Shown one piece after another: positions 45,146 through 52,792 of a stretch of DNA of 64,000 bases. The stretch comes from Roseburia sp. (GTDB lineage Bacteria; Bacillota; Clostridia; Lachnospirales; Lachnospiraceae). The notes beneath the pieces were generated by a model. It was not told where the DNA came from, made no database searches, and worked only from the letters and a program-made list of their open reading frames with translations. The stretch lies in the NCBI GenBank assembly GCA_019421345.1, contig JAHZFL010000002.1, positions 101,099-165,098 of the forward strand, written 5' to 3'. The position numbers were made by a program, and so were the translations under genes. Numbering within the stretch: position 1 is the stretch's first letter; each line of letters begins with the position of its first letter.

Positions 45146-46930
45146 CTATGCCCGTACATCAAAGGAATATCGGTGTACGGTGCCTGTCTGTCTGCTTCCC
45201 TTTTTCACGAAATTTTCTTTAAAATTAATCTCACGCTTTTCATTTGCAATCGTGATCGTACATTCATACCCCTTATTTTTGAGCCGCTTTTCCAACACCG
45301 GAAGATGCATCTCCACAAGACGGTATGCCGCATCATTGTCAAAATAAAAATTTGTACGCACCTTTTTTTCCTGCATACGCACCGATACGTCCGTTGCACC
45401 GAGATTTTCCATATCCAGATGAAGGAAAGCGCTAAACTCCCCCTCCTGACCGTCCTGCTGTTTCTTGTTCGTATAGACATAAAGCTCGCCGTTCGCACTC
45501 TGTCCCGACATCTTTAACGGCAACTGTACATAATGGTAAATCTGGTTGATCTGATTCATAAATTCAATATTTCCGCGAATCTCTGCCGCCGTGTGCAAAA
45601 GTGAATTCTGCGTCAGCCCTGCCGCGCGCATTGTTGCCTCCAACTGACCAATCTGTCTCTCCAGCTTTTCATAAAGCCCCGTAAGCCGCTTTCCATCCTT
45701 AAGCTCCTCAGGTTTTAGCAGCCACTGCTCCTTTACCGCCTCACGCAAGAGCAACTGAAATTCTTTTCCGCCAAACAGCTTTTGCAGTCCCGCAAAGCTC
45801 TCTCCGTCTCCCCGCAGCAGCGCGCTCTTTAATGCCTGCAAAAATTCTGCTGCTGTCAGCTCCTTATTGAATGACATCCCAGCCGCCGGACCGTTCGTCT
45901 CACCCTCCGTCTGACCTGTCATCTGTGCAAGCAGCGCCTCGTCTGCCTGCATGGTGTCCACAAATATCTCACCGTCTGCCCCTGCCAGAAATAAGGTCTC
46001 ATCTCCCGCAAGCACAGGTATATTCTGTAATGCCTTTCCCAAAAGCTCCAACTGCTCCTCCGAGAGAAACGCGCCAAGCGCAGCGTTCTCCCCTCCGGTG
46101 CCAAGCGCCCCGACACCGCCGTTTTGCACCGCTCCGTTTTCGGGCACGGCGCCGGCGCCCTGCTGTCCCATACCGTCTGCCAAAGGATGATCTGTCTGCG
46201 CTCCCGCAATACCTTCCATCGGTAATTTTCCCTCGCTGTGCGCACCTTCCCCGAAAAAAATATCGGTGATCTTTGCGTACAGGGCAAGCGCCTCCTCCTT
46301 TGACAACGCACCGTCGGCAAGCGCCTCGGACAACTGATTGACAGCAAGCTCCAGCTCCCCGACAAGCGCATGATTTCCCGACAGATAACTTTCATATTGA
46401 GACGCCATAATCTCCGTCACGGGAAGTCCCAGCTTTACCATCTGTACGATTGTCTGTACATTGGCATTCGGGTTTGCGTTGACATACTTAAGCATCGCAA
46501 GAATATTTTCGCGATTAATCGACATCCCCTCCTGCATCATCGAATCCGCCATCAAAAGCGCGCGGTCCGTCACGGGAACCTGCGCCGAAGTCAAAGCATC
46601 GAGAAGGATCGGATTGCCCACACTCCCCGCACCGCTATAAGGGCGGATTGCAACCGTCTGACCGTCGTTCTCCTTCACCTGAAAAAACATTGCTGTTCCC
46701 GGCTTTATATCCACCTTGCCGTCTAAGCGCGCAGTGATCACCTGACCGTTGCCAAGCGCAAGCGTCACCTTTCCGCCCTTTACTCCGTTTACCGTTCCCT
46801 CAAAGACGCTTCCTGCCGAAAGCTCTCCGACTGTTGAGACAAGCTTTTGCGTTCCCTGCGCACTGCGCAGCTCCTCCGTACCGTTGCTCACGTTCTGATT
46901 GTATTGTCTTAGCATATCTGATATGCGCAT
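45146..46930 (-). CDS. FliK-like protein (YlqG position)
   Basis: 594 residues from the ATG at 46930, which has GGAGGA upstream; an overlapping GTG at 46945 would share bases with the rnhB stop. The middle is low-complexity (Gly, Ala, Glu-rich, about 240-345). The C-terminal about 120 residues (VQLPLKMSGQSANGELYVYT, then FSAFLHLDMENLGATDVSVR) resemble the C-terminal domain of flagellar hook-length protein FliK. Here it is paired with an FlhB-like switch, so it may form a partner pair outside a flagellar locus. Function unknown. Confidence 0.8.
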   Translation of the reverse strand: MRISDMLRQYNQNVSNGTEELRSAQGTQKLVSTVGELSAGSVFEGTVNGVKGGKVTLALGNGQVITARLDGKVDIKPGTAMFFQVKENDGQTVAIRPYSGAGSVGNPILLDALTSAQVPVTDRALLMADSMMQEGMSINRENILAMLKYVNANPNANVQTIVQMVKLGLPVTEIMASQYESYLSGNHALVGELELAVNQLSEALADGALSKEEALALYAKITDIFFGEGAHSEGKLPMEGIAGAQTDHPLADGMGQQGAGAVPENGAVQNGGVGALGTGGENAALGAFLSEEQLELLGKALQNIPVLAGDETLFLAGADGEIFVDTMQADEALLAQMTGQTEGETNGPAAGMSFNKELTAAEFLQALKSALLRGDGESFAGLQKLFGGKEFQLLLREAVKEQWLLKPEELKDGKRLTGLYEKLERQIGQLEATMRAAGLTQNSLLHTAAEIRGNIEFMNQINQIYHYVQLPLKMSGQSANGELYVYTNKKQQDGQEGEFSAFLHLDMENLGATDVSVRMQEKKVRTNFYFDNDAAYRLVEMHLPVLEKRLKNKGYECTITIANEKREINFKENFVKKGSRQTGTVHRYSFDVRA

Positions 46931-46941
46931 TTCTTCCTCCG

Positions 46942-47706
46942 TCACTCAATAAAATTCCTGATAAAGCTGCTCCTGTGAATCGATGACGGTCCGTACGCCT
47001 TTAACGCCGCAATGTGCTCTGCCGAGCCGTAGCCCTTGTTGGAAGCGAATCCGTACTGCGGGAAAATCGCATCATACTCCGTCATCATCCGGTCTCTTGT
47101 GACCTTTGCCACGATGCTCGCCGCGCCGATCGAAATGCTTTTGGCATCTCCCTTGATGATCGGCACCTGCCGAATCGCCACGCCCGGAATCGTCACTGCA
47201 TCGTTTAATAATATATCGGGTACTATGCACAATTTGCTTATAGCCTCACGCATTGCCTCGTACGTTGCCTGCAAAATATTGATCTCATCAATCCGCTCCG
47301 GTGAAATCACACCGATGCCGACTGCTGCCGCCTGTTCCATGATCGTCTCATAGAGTTCCTCTCTCTTTGCGGCAGAAAGCTTTTTGGAGTCGTTGATATA
47401 GAGAATCTCACAATCCTTCGGCAAAATAACTGCTCCTGCCACAACCGGACCTGCCAGAGGTCCGCGCCCTACCTCGTCAATCCCGCAGATCGTTCCGTAT
47501 GCCTCATATTCTTTTTCATATTTTCTCAGCGCCTTAATCCGCTCATGCTCCGCCGCAAGCTTTTCCATACGGCTCTTTGCCTGTCCTACCAGCTTTTTCA
47601 CACCGGCTCTCTCATCTGTCTCATACGTCTGAATAAAGGAAGGCAGCATTGCTTCCTCTGCTGCCTTTAATTCCTCTTTGATCATTCCGATTTTTTTCTC
47701 CTGCAT
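46942..47706 (-). CDS. rnhB: Ribonuclease HII
   Basis: 254 residues. The catalytic motif is GIDEVGRGPLAGPVVAGAV (DEDD set begins here, about 75), with further acidic residues in LYINDSKKLSAAKRE and LLNDAVTIPG. RNase HII removes ribonucleotides incorporated in DNA. The N-terminal about 70 residues are a charged helical extension, found in many clostridial versions. Follows rbgA with 12 bp spacing. Confidence 0.96.
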   Translation of the reverse strand: MQEKKIGMIKEELKAAEEAMLPSFIQTYETDERAGVKKLVGQAKSRMEKLAAEHERIKALRKYEKEYEAYGTICGIDEVGRGPLAGPVVAGAVILPKDCEILYINDSKKLSAAKREELYETIMEQAAAVGIGVISPERIDEINILQATYEAMREAISKLCIVPDILLNDAVTIPGVAIRQVPIIKGDAKSISIGAASIVAKVTRDRMMTEYDAIFPQYGFASNKGYGSAEHIAALKAYGPSSIHRSSFIRNFIE

Positions 47707-47718
47707 CCTGCCGCTCTC

Positions 47719-48573
47719 CTAAGGTCTCTCTATCGTAATCTTCCCAAGTCTGCCGCTTCTGAATTCCTCCAGCAAAAGCGCTGCCGCCTTACTGTAATCA
47801 AGCTCATTTCCTCTGGAAATGCACTTCCTGTTTTCCGCAATCTGCCTTAAAATATCAACAGGCTCAGCTCCCTCGTCAAGCGGCTGCTCCGCTGTTCCAT
47901 AACGCGACGCCAGCACTCCCGGATAGTAACGTGTCAGTTCTCCGATCAATGCAAGGGAGAGCTCGTCAATATTTAAAATCTCATCCTTGATCGCGCCGAT
48001 CAACGCCAGATGAAGTCCCACCGTCTGATCCTCAAACTTTGGCCAGAGAATCCCCGGCGTGTCAAGCAGTTCTACGTTTTTATTGAGCCGAATCCACTGC
48101 TTTCCCTTTGTCACACCCGGTTTATTTCCTGTTTTAGCACATGCCCGTCCCGCATACGAATTGATAAAGGTCGACTTGCCGACATTCGGAATGCCAACGA
48201 CCATTGCGCGCACGGGACGATTTTTAATGCCGCGCTTTCTGTCGCGCTCAATCTTTTCCCGGCACGCCTCCAGCACAACGGCAGTCACCTGCTTCATCGC
48301 CGCCTTGCTCCTTGCATCGAGCATTACAACGTGACAGCCCTTCTCCTTAAAAAAAGCTGCCCACTCCCTGCTGATTGCATCATCGGCAAGATCTGCCTTA
48401 TTCATTAAGATCAGTCTCGCCTTATTCTTTCCCAACTCGTCAATATCAGGATTTCTGCTGCCAAGCGGAATCCTTGCATCGACCAGCTCGATCACAAGGT
48501 CGATCAGCTTGATGTCCTCCTGCATCTGGCGCTTTGCCTTTGTCATATGTCCGGGATACCATTGAAACTGCAT
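47719..48573 (-). CDS. rbgA: Ribosome biogenesis GTPase RbgA (YlqF)
   Basis: 284 residues, a circularly permuted GTPase. The G4 motif LMNKADL comes first (about 57), followed by G1 GIPNVGKSTFIN (about 129) and G3 DTPGILWPKFED (about 174). It starts with QFQWYPGHMTKAKRQM, typical of YlqF. It assists late 50S subunit assembly. Genes lepB and rplS lie upstream in the same direction. Confidence 0.96.
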   Translation of the reverse strand: MQFQWYPGHMTKAKRQMQEDIKLIDLVIELVDARIPLGSRNPDIDELGKNKARLILMNKADLADDAISREWAAFFKEKGCHVVMLDARSKAAMKQVTAVVLEACREKIERDRKRGIKNRPVRAMVVGIPNVGKSTFINSYAGRACAKTGNKPGVTKGKQWIRLNKNVELLDTPGILWPKFEDQTVGLHLALIGAIKDEILNIDELSLALIGELTRYYPGVLASRYGTAEQPLDEGAEPVDILRQIAENRKCISRGNELDYSKAAALLLEEFRSGRLGKITIERP

Positions 48574-48588
48574 CTTCTACCTCCATTT

Positions 48589-49170
48589 CTATAAGAACCC
48601 AAAAGCCTCCCACGGCGCTATACAAAACCATGCTTTTCCGATAATATAGCTTTTCCTGATATTTCCAATATTGGCGTAACGACTGTCCTCACTGTTATTG
48701 CGGTTGTCACCGAGCACAAAAAATTCATCCTGCGCCAGCGTGATCTCCTCCGCCGCAAGTCCTGCCTCCTCCATTTTCGCCGCTTCGATCTCCTCCTCGA
48801 ACAGCTCCCCGTTGACATAGAGCGCTCCGTCCTTGATCTGCACGGTGTCTCCCGGCACCGCGACGACACGCTTCACATAATAATGCGACTTTTGATTGCC
48901 GTTCGGCTGAAAGACAATAATATCATTCGGCTTTGGATTTGTAATCTTATAAATAAACCGGTTGACCAAAATCTGGTCTCCGCCATTTAACGTCTCTGCC
49001 ATTGACTGACCAACGACCGCTGTCTGCAGCCCAATAAAATAGACAAACGTAAACGCCAAAACCAAGGTAAGCGTGATCTCAACCGCCCAAGCGCTCACCT
49101 CCTTGACAGCCGTCCTGTTTATTTTTTTCTTTTTCTTTGTAAAATTCAGTCCTCGTCTTGACCTGCGCAT
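48589..49170 (-). CDS. lepB: Signal peptidase I
   Basis: 193 residues with one N-terminal membrane helix (about 25-50) and basic residues before it. The catalytic Ser is in GQSMAETLNGGDQILVNR and the Lys in YYVKRVVAVPGDTVQI; the box GDNRNNSEDSR lies near the C-terminus. It cleaves Sec and Tat signal peptides outside the membrane. The intergenic space to rplS is 448 bases and holds repeats. Confidence 0.95.
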   Translation of the reverse strand: MRRSRRGLNFTKKKKKINRTAVKEVSAWAVEITLTLVLAFTFVYFIGLQTAVVGQSMAETLNGGDQILVNRFIYKITNPKPNDIIVFQPNGNQKSHYYVKRVVAVPGDTVQIKDGALYVNGELFEEEIEAAKMEEAGLAAEEITLAQDEFFVLGDNRNNSEDSRYANIGNIRKSYIIGKAWFCIAPWEAFGFL

Positions 49171-49329
49171 CTTTATTTCCTCTGTCTTTTCACATGCATA
49201 CGATCCTTTTTATTCCTGTTCTACTTTAACACAAACCAAACTGCCGCGCAATTATTTTATCCTGCCGGAATTTACCGTTTTCTCCGGTAAACAGCAGTCA
49301 TATCATGCTTTTTGCTCTGTCCTGATAAA

Positions 49330-49395
49330 CAATTCCATTCCGCCGCAGATGCGCACCCCGGAGAGTTTTACTTTATGTAAAACGAAGTTTCCCAT
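49330..49395. repeat. Dispersed G+C-rich repeat, copy 4 (diverged)
   Basis: AATTCCATTCCGCCGCAGAT, then CACCCCGGAGAGTTTTACTT, and AACGAAGTTTCCC at the end follow the pattern of the 43177-43294 and 31758-31822 copies with more differences. It lies in the rplS-lepB space. Confidence 0.65.
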
Positions 49396-49402
49396 ATAGC
49401 AA

Positions 49403-49461
49403 CAAAAGTGTGCTTCCCACACTCTCACGTTGTAATAAGCTGTGAATGAAGCACACTTTTG
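49403..49461. repeat. Inverted repeat in the rplS-lepB space
   Basis: CAAAAGTGTGCTTC (49403-49416) and GAAGCACACTTTTG (49448-49461) are exact complements around a 31-base loop. No gene is present here. The role is unknown, and it may be an attenuator or a mobile-element scar. Confidence 0.75.
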
Positions 49462-49531
49462 CCGCGCCGCCTATGATCGCGAAGCAATACTTCCTCTCAT
49501 GCAAGTGCGCATCAGCACACGAAGTGTGTTG

Positions 49532-49570
49532 TTATGACATAGGACTGCAAAGCAATTACCTATGTCATAA
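49532..49570. repeat. Second inverted repeat beside the rplS terminator
   Basis: TTATGACATAGG (49532-49543) and CCTATGTCATAA (49559-49570) are exact complements with a 15-base loop, directly before the terminator hairpin. It may strengthen termination or process the RNA end. Confidence 0.7.
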
Positions 49571-49605
49571 AAAAAGACTGCAGCCCCATAAGGGAATCCG
49601 CAGTC
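49569..49605 (-). terminator. Intrinsic terminator of rplS
   Basis: On the minus strand GACTGCGGATTCCC pairs with GGGGCTGCAGTC, with some bulged bases, and is followed by a run of seven T. It lies 14 bases past the rplS stop. The partner sequence CTGCAG is shared by the stem. Confidence 0.8.
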
Positions 49606-49618
49606 CTTTTCTAACCAA

Positions 49619-49972
49619 TTATTTTACCAGCTCTTTTACCTTTGCCTTCTTACCGACACGATCTCTTAAGTAGAACAGCTTCGCACGGCGAACCTTACCC
49701 TGACGAACTACCTCTACCTTCTCAACGTTTGGAGAGTGTAACGGCCAAGTCTTCTCAACACCTACACCGTTAGAAATCTTTCTGACAGTAAATGTCTCAC
49801 GGTTGCTTCCGCCCTGTCTCTTAAGAACAGTTCCCTCAAATACCTGGATTCTCTCACGGTTACCCTCTTTGATCTTACCGTAAACCTTTACCGTATCGCC
49901 GACACGGAACTGCGGTACCTCAGCCTTTAACTGCTCAGCCTCAATGCTCTTAATAATTTCATTTGCGTTCAT
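49619..49972 (-). CDS. rplS: Ribosomal protein L19
   Basis: 117 residues. Standard L19 blocks: FRVGDTVKVYGKIKEGNRER, GTVLKRQGGSNRETFTVRK and GVGVEKTWPLHSPNVEKV. It stabilises the interface between the subunits. It has its own promoter (50052-50080) and a leader of about 70 bases. Terminated by the hairpin at 49569-49605. Confidence 0.98.
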   Translation of the reverse strand: MNANEIIKSIEAEQLKAEVPQFRVGDTVKVYGKIKEGNRERIQVFEGTVLKRQGGSNRETFTVRKISNGVGVEKTWPLHSPNVEKVEVVRQGKVRRAKLFYLRDRVGKKAKVKELVK

Positions 49973-50051
49973 CTTGTGACCTCCTATGATTTGGATGTTC
50001 TTAATACGTCATTTCGTAACAGAGGACCATCTGTTTATTCACAACTGTTTT

Positions 50052-50080
50052 AGTATATCACACTGTATTTCCAATGTAAA
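50052..50080 (-). promoter_or_regulatory. Promoter of rplS
   Basis: On the minus strand TTTACA (50075-50080) and TATACT (50052-50057) are 17 bases apart, just before the start of trmD's end. The leader has ACAGA paired with TCTGT and could be a protein-binding leader for feedback. Confidence 0.75.
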
Positions 50081-50087
50081 GCCTAAT

Positions 50088-51560
50088 TCACAACTTTTCC
50101 GGGTGTTGCTTCTCCATCCAGTAAACCTTTTGCTTGGAAAAACTAAGCCCCAGCGATTTCTGGAGCCGGATGGACGCCTCGTTTTCCTCTGCCACCTGCG
50201 CATACGGCGTCATGCCGCGCTCCAACGACAGATTGATCAGATACGTCTCCAGCGCCCTGCCAATCTGTCTCCTTCGATACTGCGGCAACACCTCAAGGAG
50301 ACCAAGTCCTCCCTCCGCATGCATTCCGGCAAAGCCCGCAAGCGCGCCGTCGATATACGCCCCGAACATCCAGCCCCGCTCGATCCGTTCCCTCAGATAA
50401 TCCTCATCGTCTACCGTGCGGTAAACTGCCGCGACAATCGGCAATTCCTCCACCCTAAGCGCCCGGATGAAATCGACCGCCGCGTGGAAGCTGTCCGAAA
50501 CTCCCTGTTTCTTTCCATTTAAGGAATATAACCCCGTGATCGGCAGCTTTTCCTTTCTTGTGTAAACCACCTGATAGTAGGACGCCCGCTCCTCTACCCC
50601 AAGCAGTGTCTTTGCCTCCTCGCAAAAAGTCTGCTGATGAAGCATCAGCAGCACATCCGTCTCTCCGCGCTCCTTTGCATCCTGCCGCAGCGCCAAAAGC
50701 GCCTTACTGCCCTCCTGCTCGTTTTCTGCCGTATGGAGATAGCCCCCGCTTACCCGATCACAGAGACAGATGTTTGCTCCGCTCTGATAAATCAGCCGTG
50801 CCTGTCCCCTGCGAATCAGCTCTATCATGTCCATATGAAGCAGCTTATTCTTCTGCAAATAAGAAATACAGGTTTCCAGCGCCTCATAGCGCCGGTACAG
50901 ATCGGGTCTGCGCTCTCTTGTCCGCCTTTTTGCCTGCTCCGTTCGCCATGACGCGATCTCCTTTTGATTCCCGGAAAGCAGCACGGAAGGAACAGCCTTT
51001 CCATGCCACACCTCTGGGCGGCTGTACTGCGGGTATTCCAGCAAATCTCCCTCAAAGGACTCCGTCTCCCCGGAAATGCCATTGCTCAGCACGCCGGGCA
51101 CCATCCGGGCAACGGCATCTACCAGCACCATTGCCGGAAGCTCCCCGCCCGTCAGCACATAATCTCCAATGGAGACATAATCTGTCACAATTTCCTCCAA
51201 AACACGTTCGTCAATACCCTCATAATGACCGCAGAGCAGTACAAGCTCCTCCTCCCTCGCAAGCTCTCTTGCAAGCGCTTGTGTAAAGGTCTTCCCCTGC
51301 GGTGTCAGGTATATCGTCCGTGGTCTGCGCTCCTGTGCGACCGCCCTCCACGCATCGTAGACGGGCTGCGCCTGCATCAGCATTCCGGCGCCTCCCCCAT
51401 AAGGATAATCGTCTGTTTTCTTATGCTTATCTATGGTATAATCTCTGATATTGACCGCATCGATCGAGAGCACGCCCTTTTGCGCCGCCCTCCCGATAAT
51501 GCTCGCAGCCAACCCCTGCCGCACCATCTCAGGAAACAGGGTCAAGATATGAAATCTCAT
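50088..51560 (-). CDS. trmD: tRNA (guanine-37-N1)-methyltransferase TrmD fused to a GNAT acetyltransferase
   Basis: 490 residues from the ATG at 51560 (MRFHILTLFPEM); GGAAGG lies 8 bases before it. Residues about 1-245 are TrmD: YPYGGGAGMLMQAQPVYDA, LLCGHYEGIDERV and YVSIGDYVLTGGELPAM (the trefoil knot that binds SAM). After a helix (about 235-255) the frame continues without stop into a GNAT-like part with DGALAGFAGMHAEGG, and LEVLPQYRRRQIGRALETYL for acetyl-CoA binding. Most bacteria have TrmD alone (about 240 residues). The methylated G37 prevents frameshifting; the acetylation target is unknown. Confidence 0.9.
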   Translation of the reverse strand: MRFHILTLFPEMVRQGLAASIIGRAAQKGVLSIDAVNIRDYTIDKHKKTDDYPYGGGAGMLMQAQPVYDAWRAVAQERRPRTIYLTPQGKTFTQALARELAREEELVLLCGHYEGIDERVLEEIVTDYVSIGDYVLTGGELPAMVLVDAVARMVPGVLSNGISGETESFEGDLLEYPQYSRPEVWHGKAVPSVLLSGNQKEIASWRTEQAKRRTRERRPDLYRRYEALETCISYLQKNKLLHMDMIELIRRGQARLIYQSGANICLCDRVSGGYLHTAENEQEGSKALLALRQDAKERGETDVLLMLHQQTFCEEAKTLLGVEERASYYQVVYTRKEKLPITGLYSLNGKKQGVSDSFHAAVDFIRALRVEELPIVAAVYRTVDDEDYLRERIERGWMFGAYIDGALAGFAGMHAEGGLGLLEVLPQYRRRQIGRALETYLINLSLERGMTPYAQVAEENEASIRLQKSLGLSFSKQKVYWMEKQHPEKL

Positions 51561-51605
51561 AATCATCTTCCTTCCAAACTGAAACCAAAGCACCCTTGTC
51601 TTTCG

Positions 51606-52127
51606 CTATTTCCTGTTAATATCGATCAGGCCCGGCAGCAGATGCACTGTCATCCTTTGTCCCTCAAGATCGACGGAACGGATACAATCCTTAATTGCCG
51701 GAATCAACACATCCTCCCCGTCCTTCATCCGAATCGTATAAACATCGTTTGCCCCTGTCTGCAGGACGTCTGTGAGCGTGCCAAGCTCCTCTCCATCCTC
51801 CGTATACACGATAAGTCCGATCAGATCTGCGATAAAATATTCGTCCTTTTTCAGCTTTACGGCGTGTTCCCTTGTGACAAACAAGCCCTTCTGTCTGTAT
51901 TTCTCCACATCATTGATATTATCAAATTCCTGAAACTTTAAGATCACCATATTTTTAAAAAACTTCACGCCGGTAATTTCAAGCTCCAGCTTTTCTTTTC
52001 CTGTATCTAAAATAACATTCTTCAGCTTCTTAAAACGTGCCGGATCATCTGTTGTCGGAAATACCTTGACCTCTCCGCGCACGCCGTGCGTCGATGTGAT
52101 AACGCCTACCTGCAATAAATCTTCCAT
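51606..52127 (-). CDS. rimM: 16S rRNA maturation factor RimM
   Basis: 173 residues from the ATG at 52127 (MEDLLQVGVITSTHGVRGE), which has GGGAGG upstream; a start at 52139 overlaps that site. N-terminal RimM barrel (about 1-95) with FPTTDDPARFKKLK, and a PRC-like barrel after about 95 (DLIGLIVYTEDGEELGT, DVLIPAIKDCI). It assists 30S assembly with S19. A 12-base gap separates it from trmD's unsupported extension. Confidence 0.95.
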   Translation of the reverse strand: MEDLLQVGVITSTHGVRGEVKVFPTTDDPARFKKLKNVILDTGKEKLELEITGVKFFKNMVILKFQEFDNINDVEKYRQKGLFVTREHAVKLKKDEYFIADLIGLIVYTEDGEELGTLTDVLQTGANDVYTIRMKDGEDVLIPAIKDCIRSVDLEGQRMTVHLLPGLIDINRK

Positions 52128-52160
52128 GCATCCTCCCATAAGAAATTTCTTATAAAGTGA

Positions 52161-52187
52161 GAAAAAGGCTATCTTAAAAGATAGCCT
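52161..52187 (-). terminator. Terminator or attenuator between khpA and rimM
   Basis: On the minus strand AGGCTATCTT and AAGATAGCCT form a perfect 10-bp stem with a 2-base loop followed by TTTTTC. It stands only 6 bases past the khpA stop, inside what is otherwise one translation operon, so it probably lowers expression of rimM-trmD. Confidence 0.8.
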
Positions 52188-52192
52188 GTCAT

Positions 52193-52423
52193 TTACTGTA
52201 CAATTTCTACAATAACCTTCTTCTCTACTTTTGAGGCAGCAGCCTTCACAACGGAACGGATCGCTTTTGCAATGCGTCCCTGCTTGCCGATAACTTTTCC
52301 CATATCGGACTGCGCTACGCGCAGCTCCAAGACTATGGCTTTCTCGTTCTCTGTCTCTGTGACAAAAACCTCGTCCGGACTATCGACCAGTGATTTGGCA
52401 ATTACTTCCACTAATTCTTTCAT
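52193..52423 (-). CDS. khpA: KH-domain RNA-binding protein KhpA
   Basis: 76 residues from the ATG at 52423 (MKELVEVIAKSLVD); GAGGTGG precedes it. Upstream in-frame bases to 52462 lie in rpsP's end. The KH motif is MGKVIGKQGRIAKAIRSVV (GxxG near 50). KhpA binds RNA together with KhpB/EloR and influences cell division in some Firmicutes. Twenty bases separate it from rpsP. Confidence 0.93.
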   Translation of the reverse strand: MKELVEVIAKSLVDSPDEVFVTETENEKAIVLELRVAQSDMGKVIGKQGRIAKAIRSVVKAAASKVEKKVIVEIVQ

Positions 52424-52442
52424 TAGATCCACCTCACTCATC

Positions 52443-52688
52443 CTATTTCTCGATACCAGCATTCTTAAAAATGCGGGCTACAGTATCTGTCGGCTGAGCT
52501 CCGTTTGCTAACCACTTCTTTGCCAACTCCTCATTTACATGATACTCAGTCGGATTCTTTGTCGGATCATAAGTTCCAATCTCCTCGATGCACTTTCCGT
52601 CTCTCGGGGATCTGGAATCTGCAACTACGATTCTATAGAAAGGAGCCTTCTTCTGTCCCATTCTTCTTAATCTGATCTTTACTGCCAT
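52443..52688 (-). CDS. rpsP: Ribosomal protein S16
   Basis: 81 residues from the ATG at 52688 (MAVKIRLRRMGQKKAPFYRI), with GGAGG upstream. Blocks VVADSRSPRDGKCIEEIG and NGAQPTDTVARIFKNAG are standard. Important for 30S assembly. Follows ffh at 104 bp. Confidence 0.98.
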   Translation of the reverse strand: MAVKIRLRRMGQKKAPFYRIVVADSRSPRDGKCIEEIGTYDPTKNPTEYHVNEELAKKWLANGAQPTDTVARIFKNAGIEK

Positions 52689-52792
52689 TGCTTTCACCTC
52701 CTTGAATTTACTTACTGCTATTTATCCGCCTGTTATGGCTTCTTTAGAATGCGTCATACGCAATTTCTAACAATTCGCCGGGCATTTCCTCC

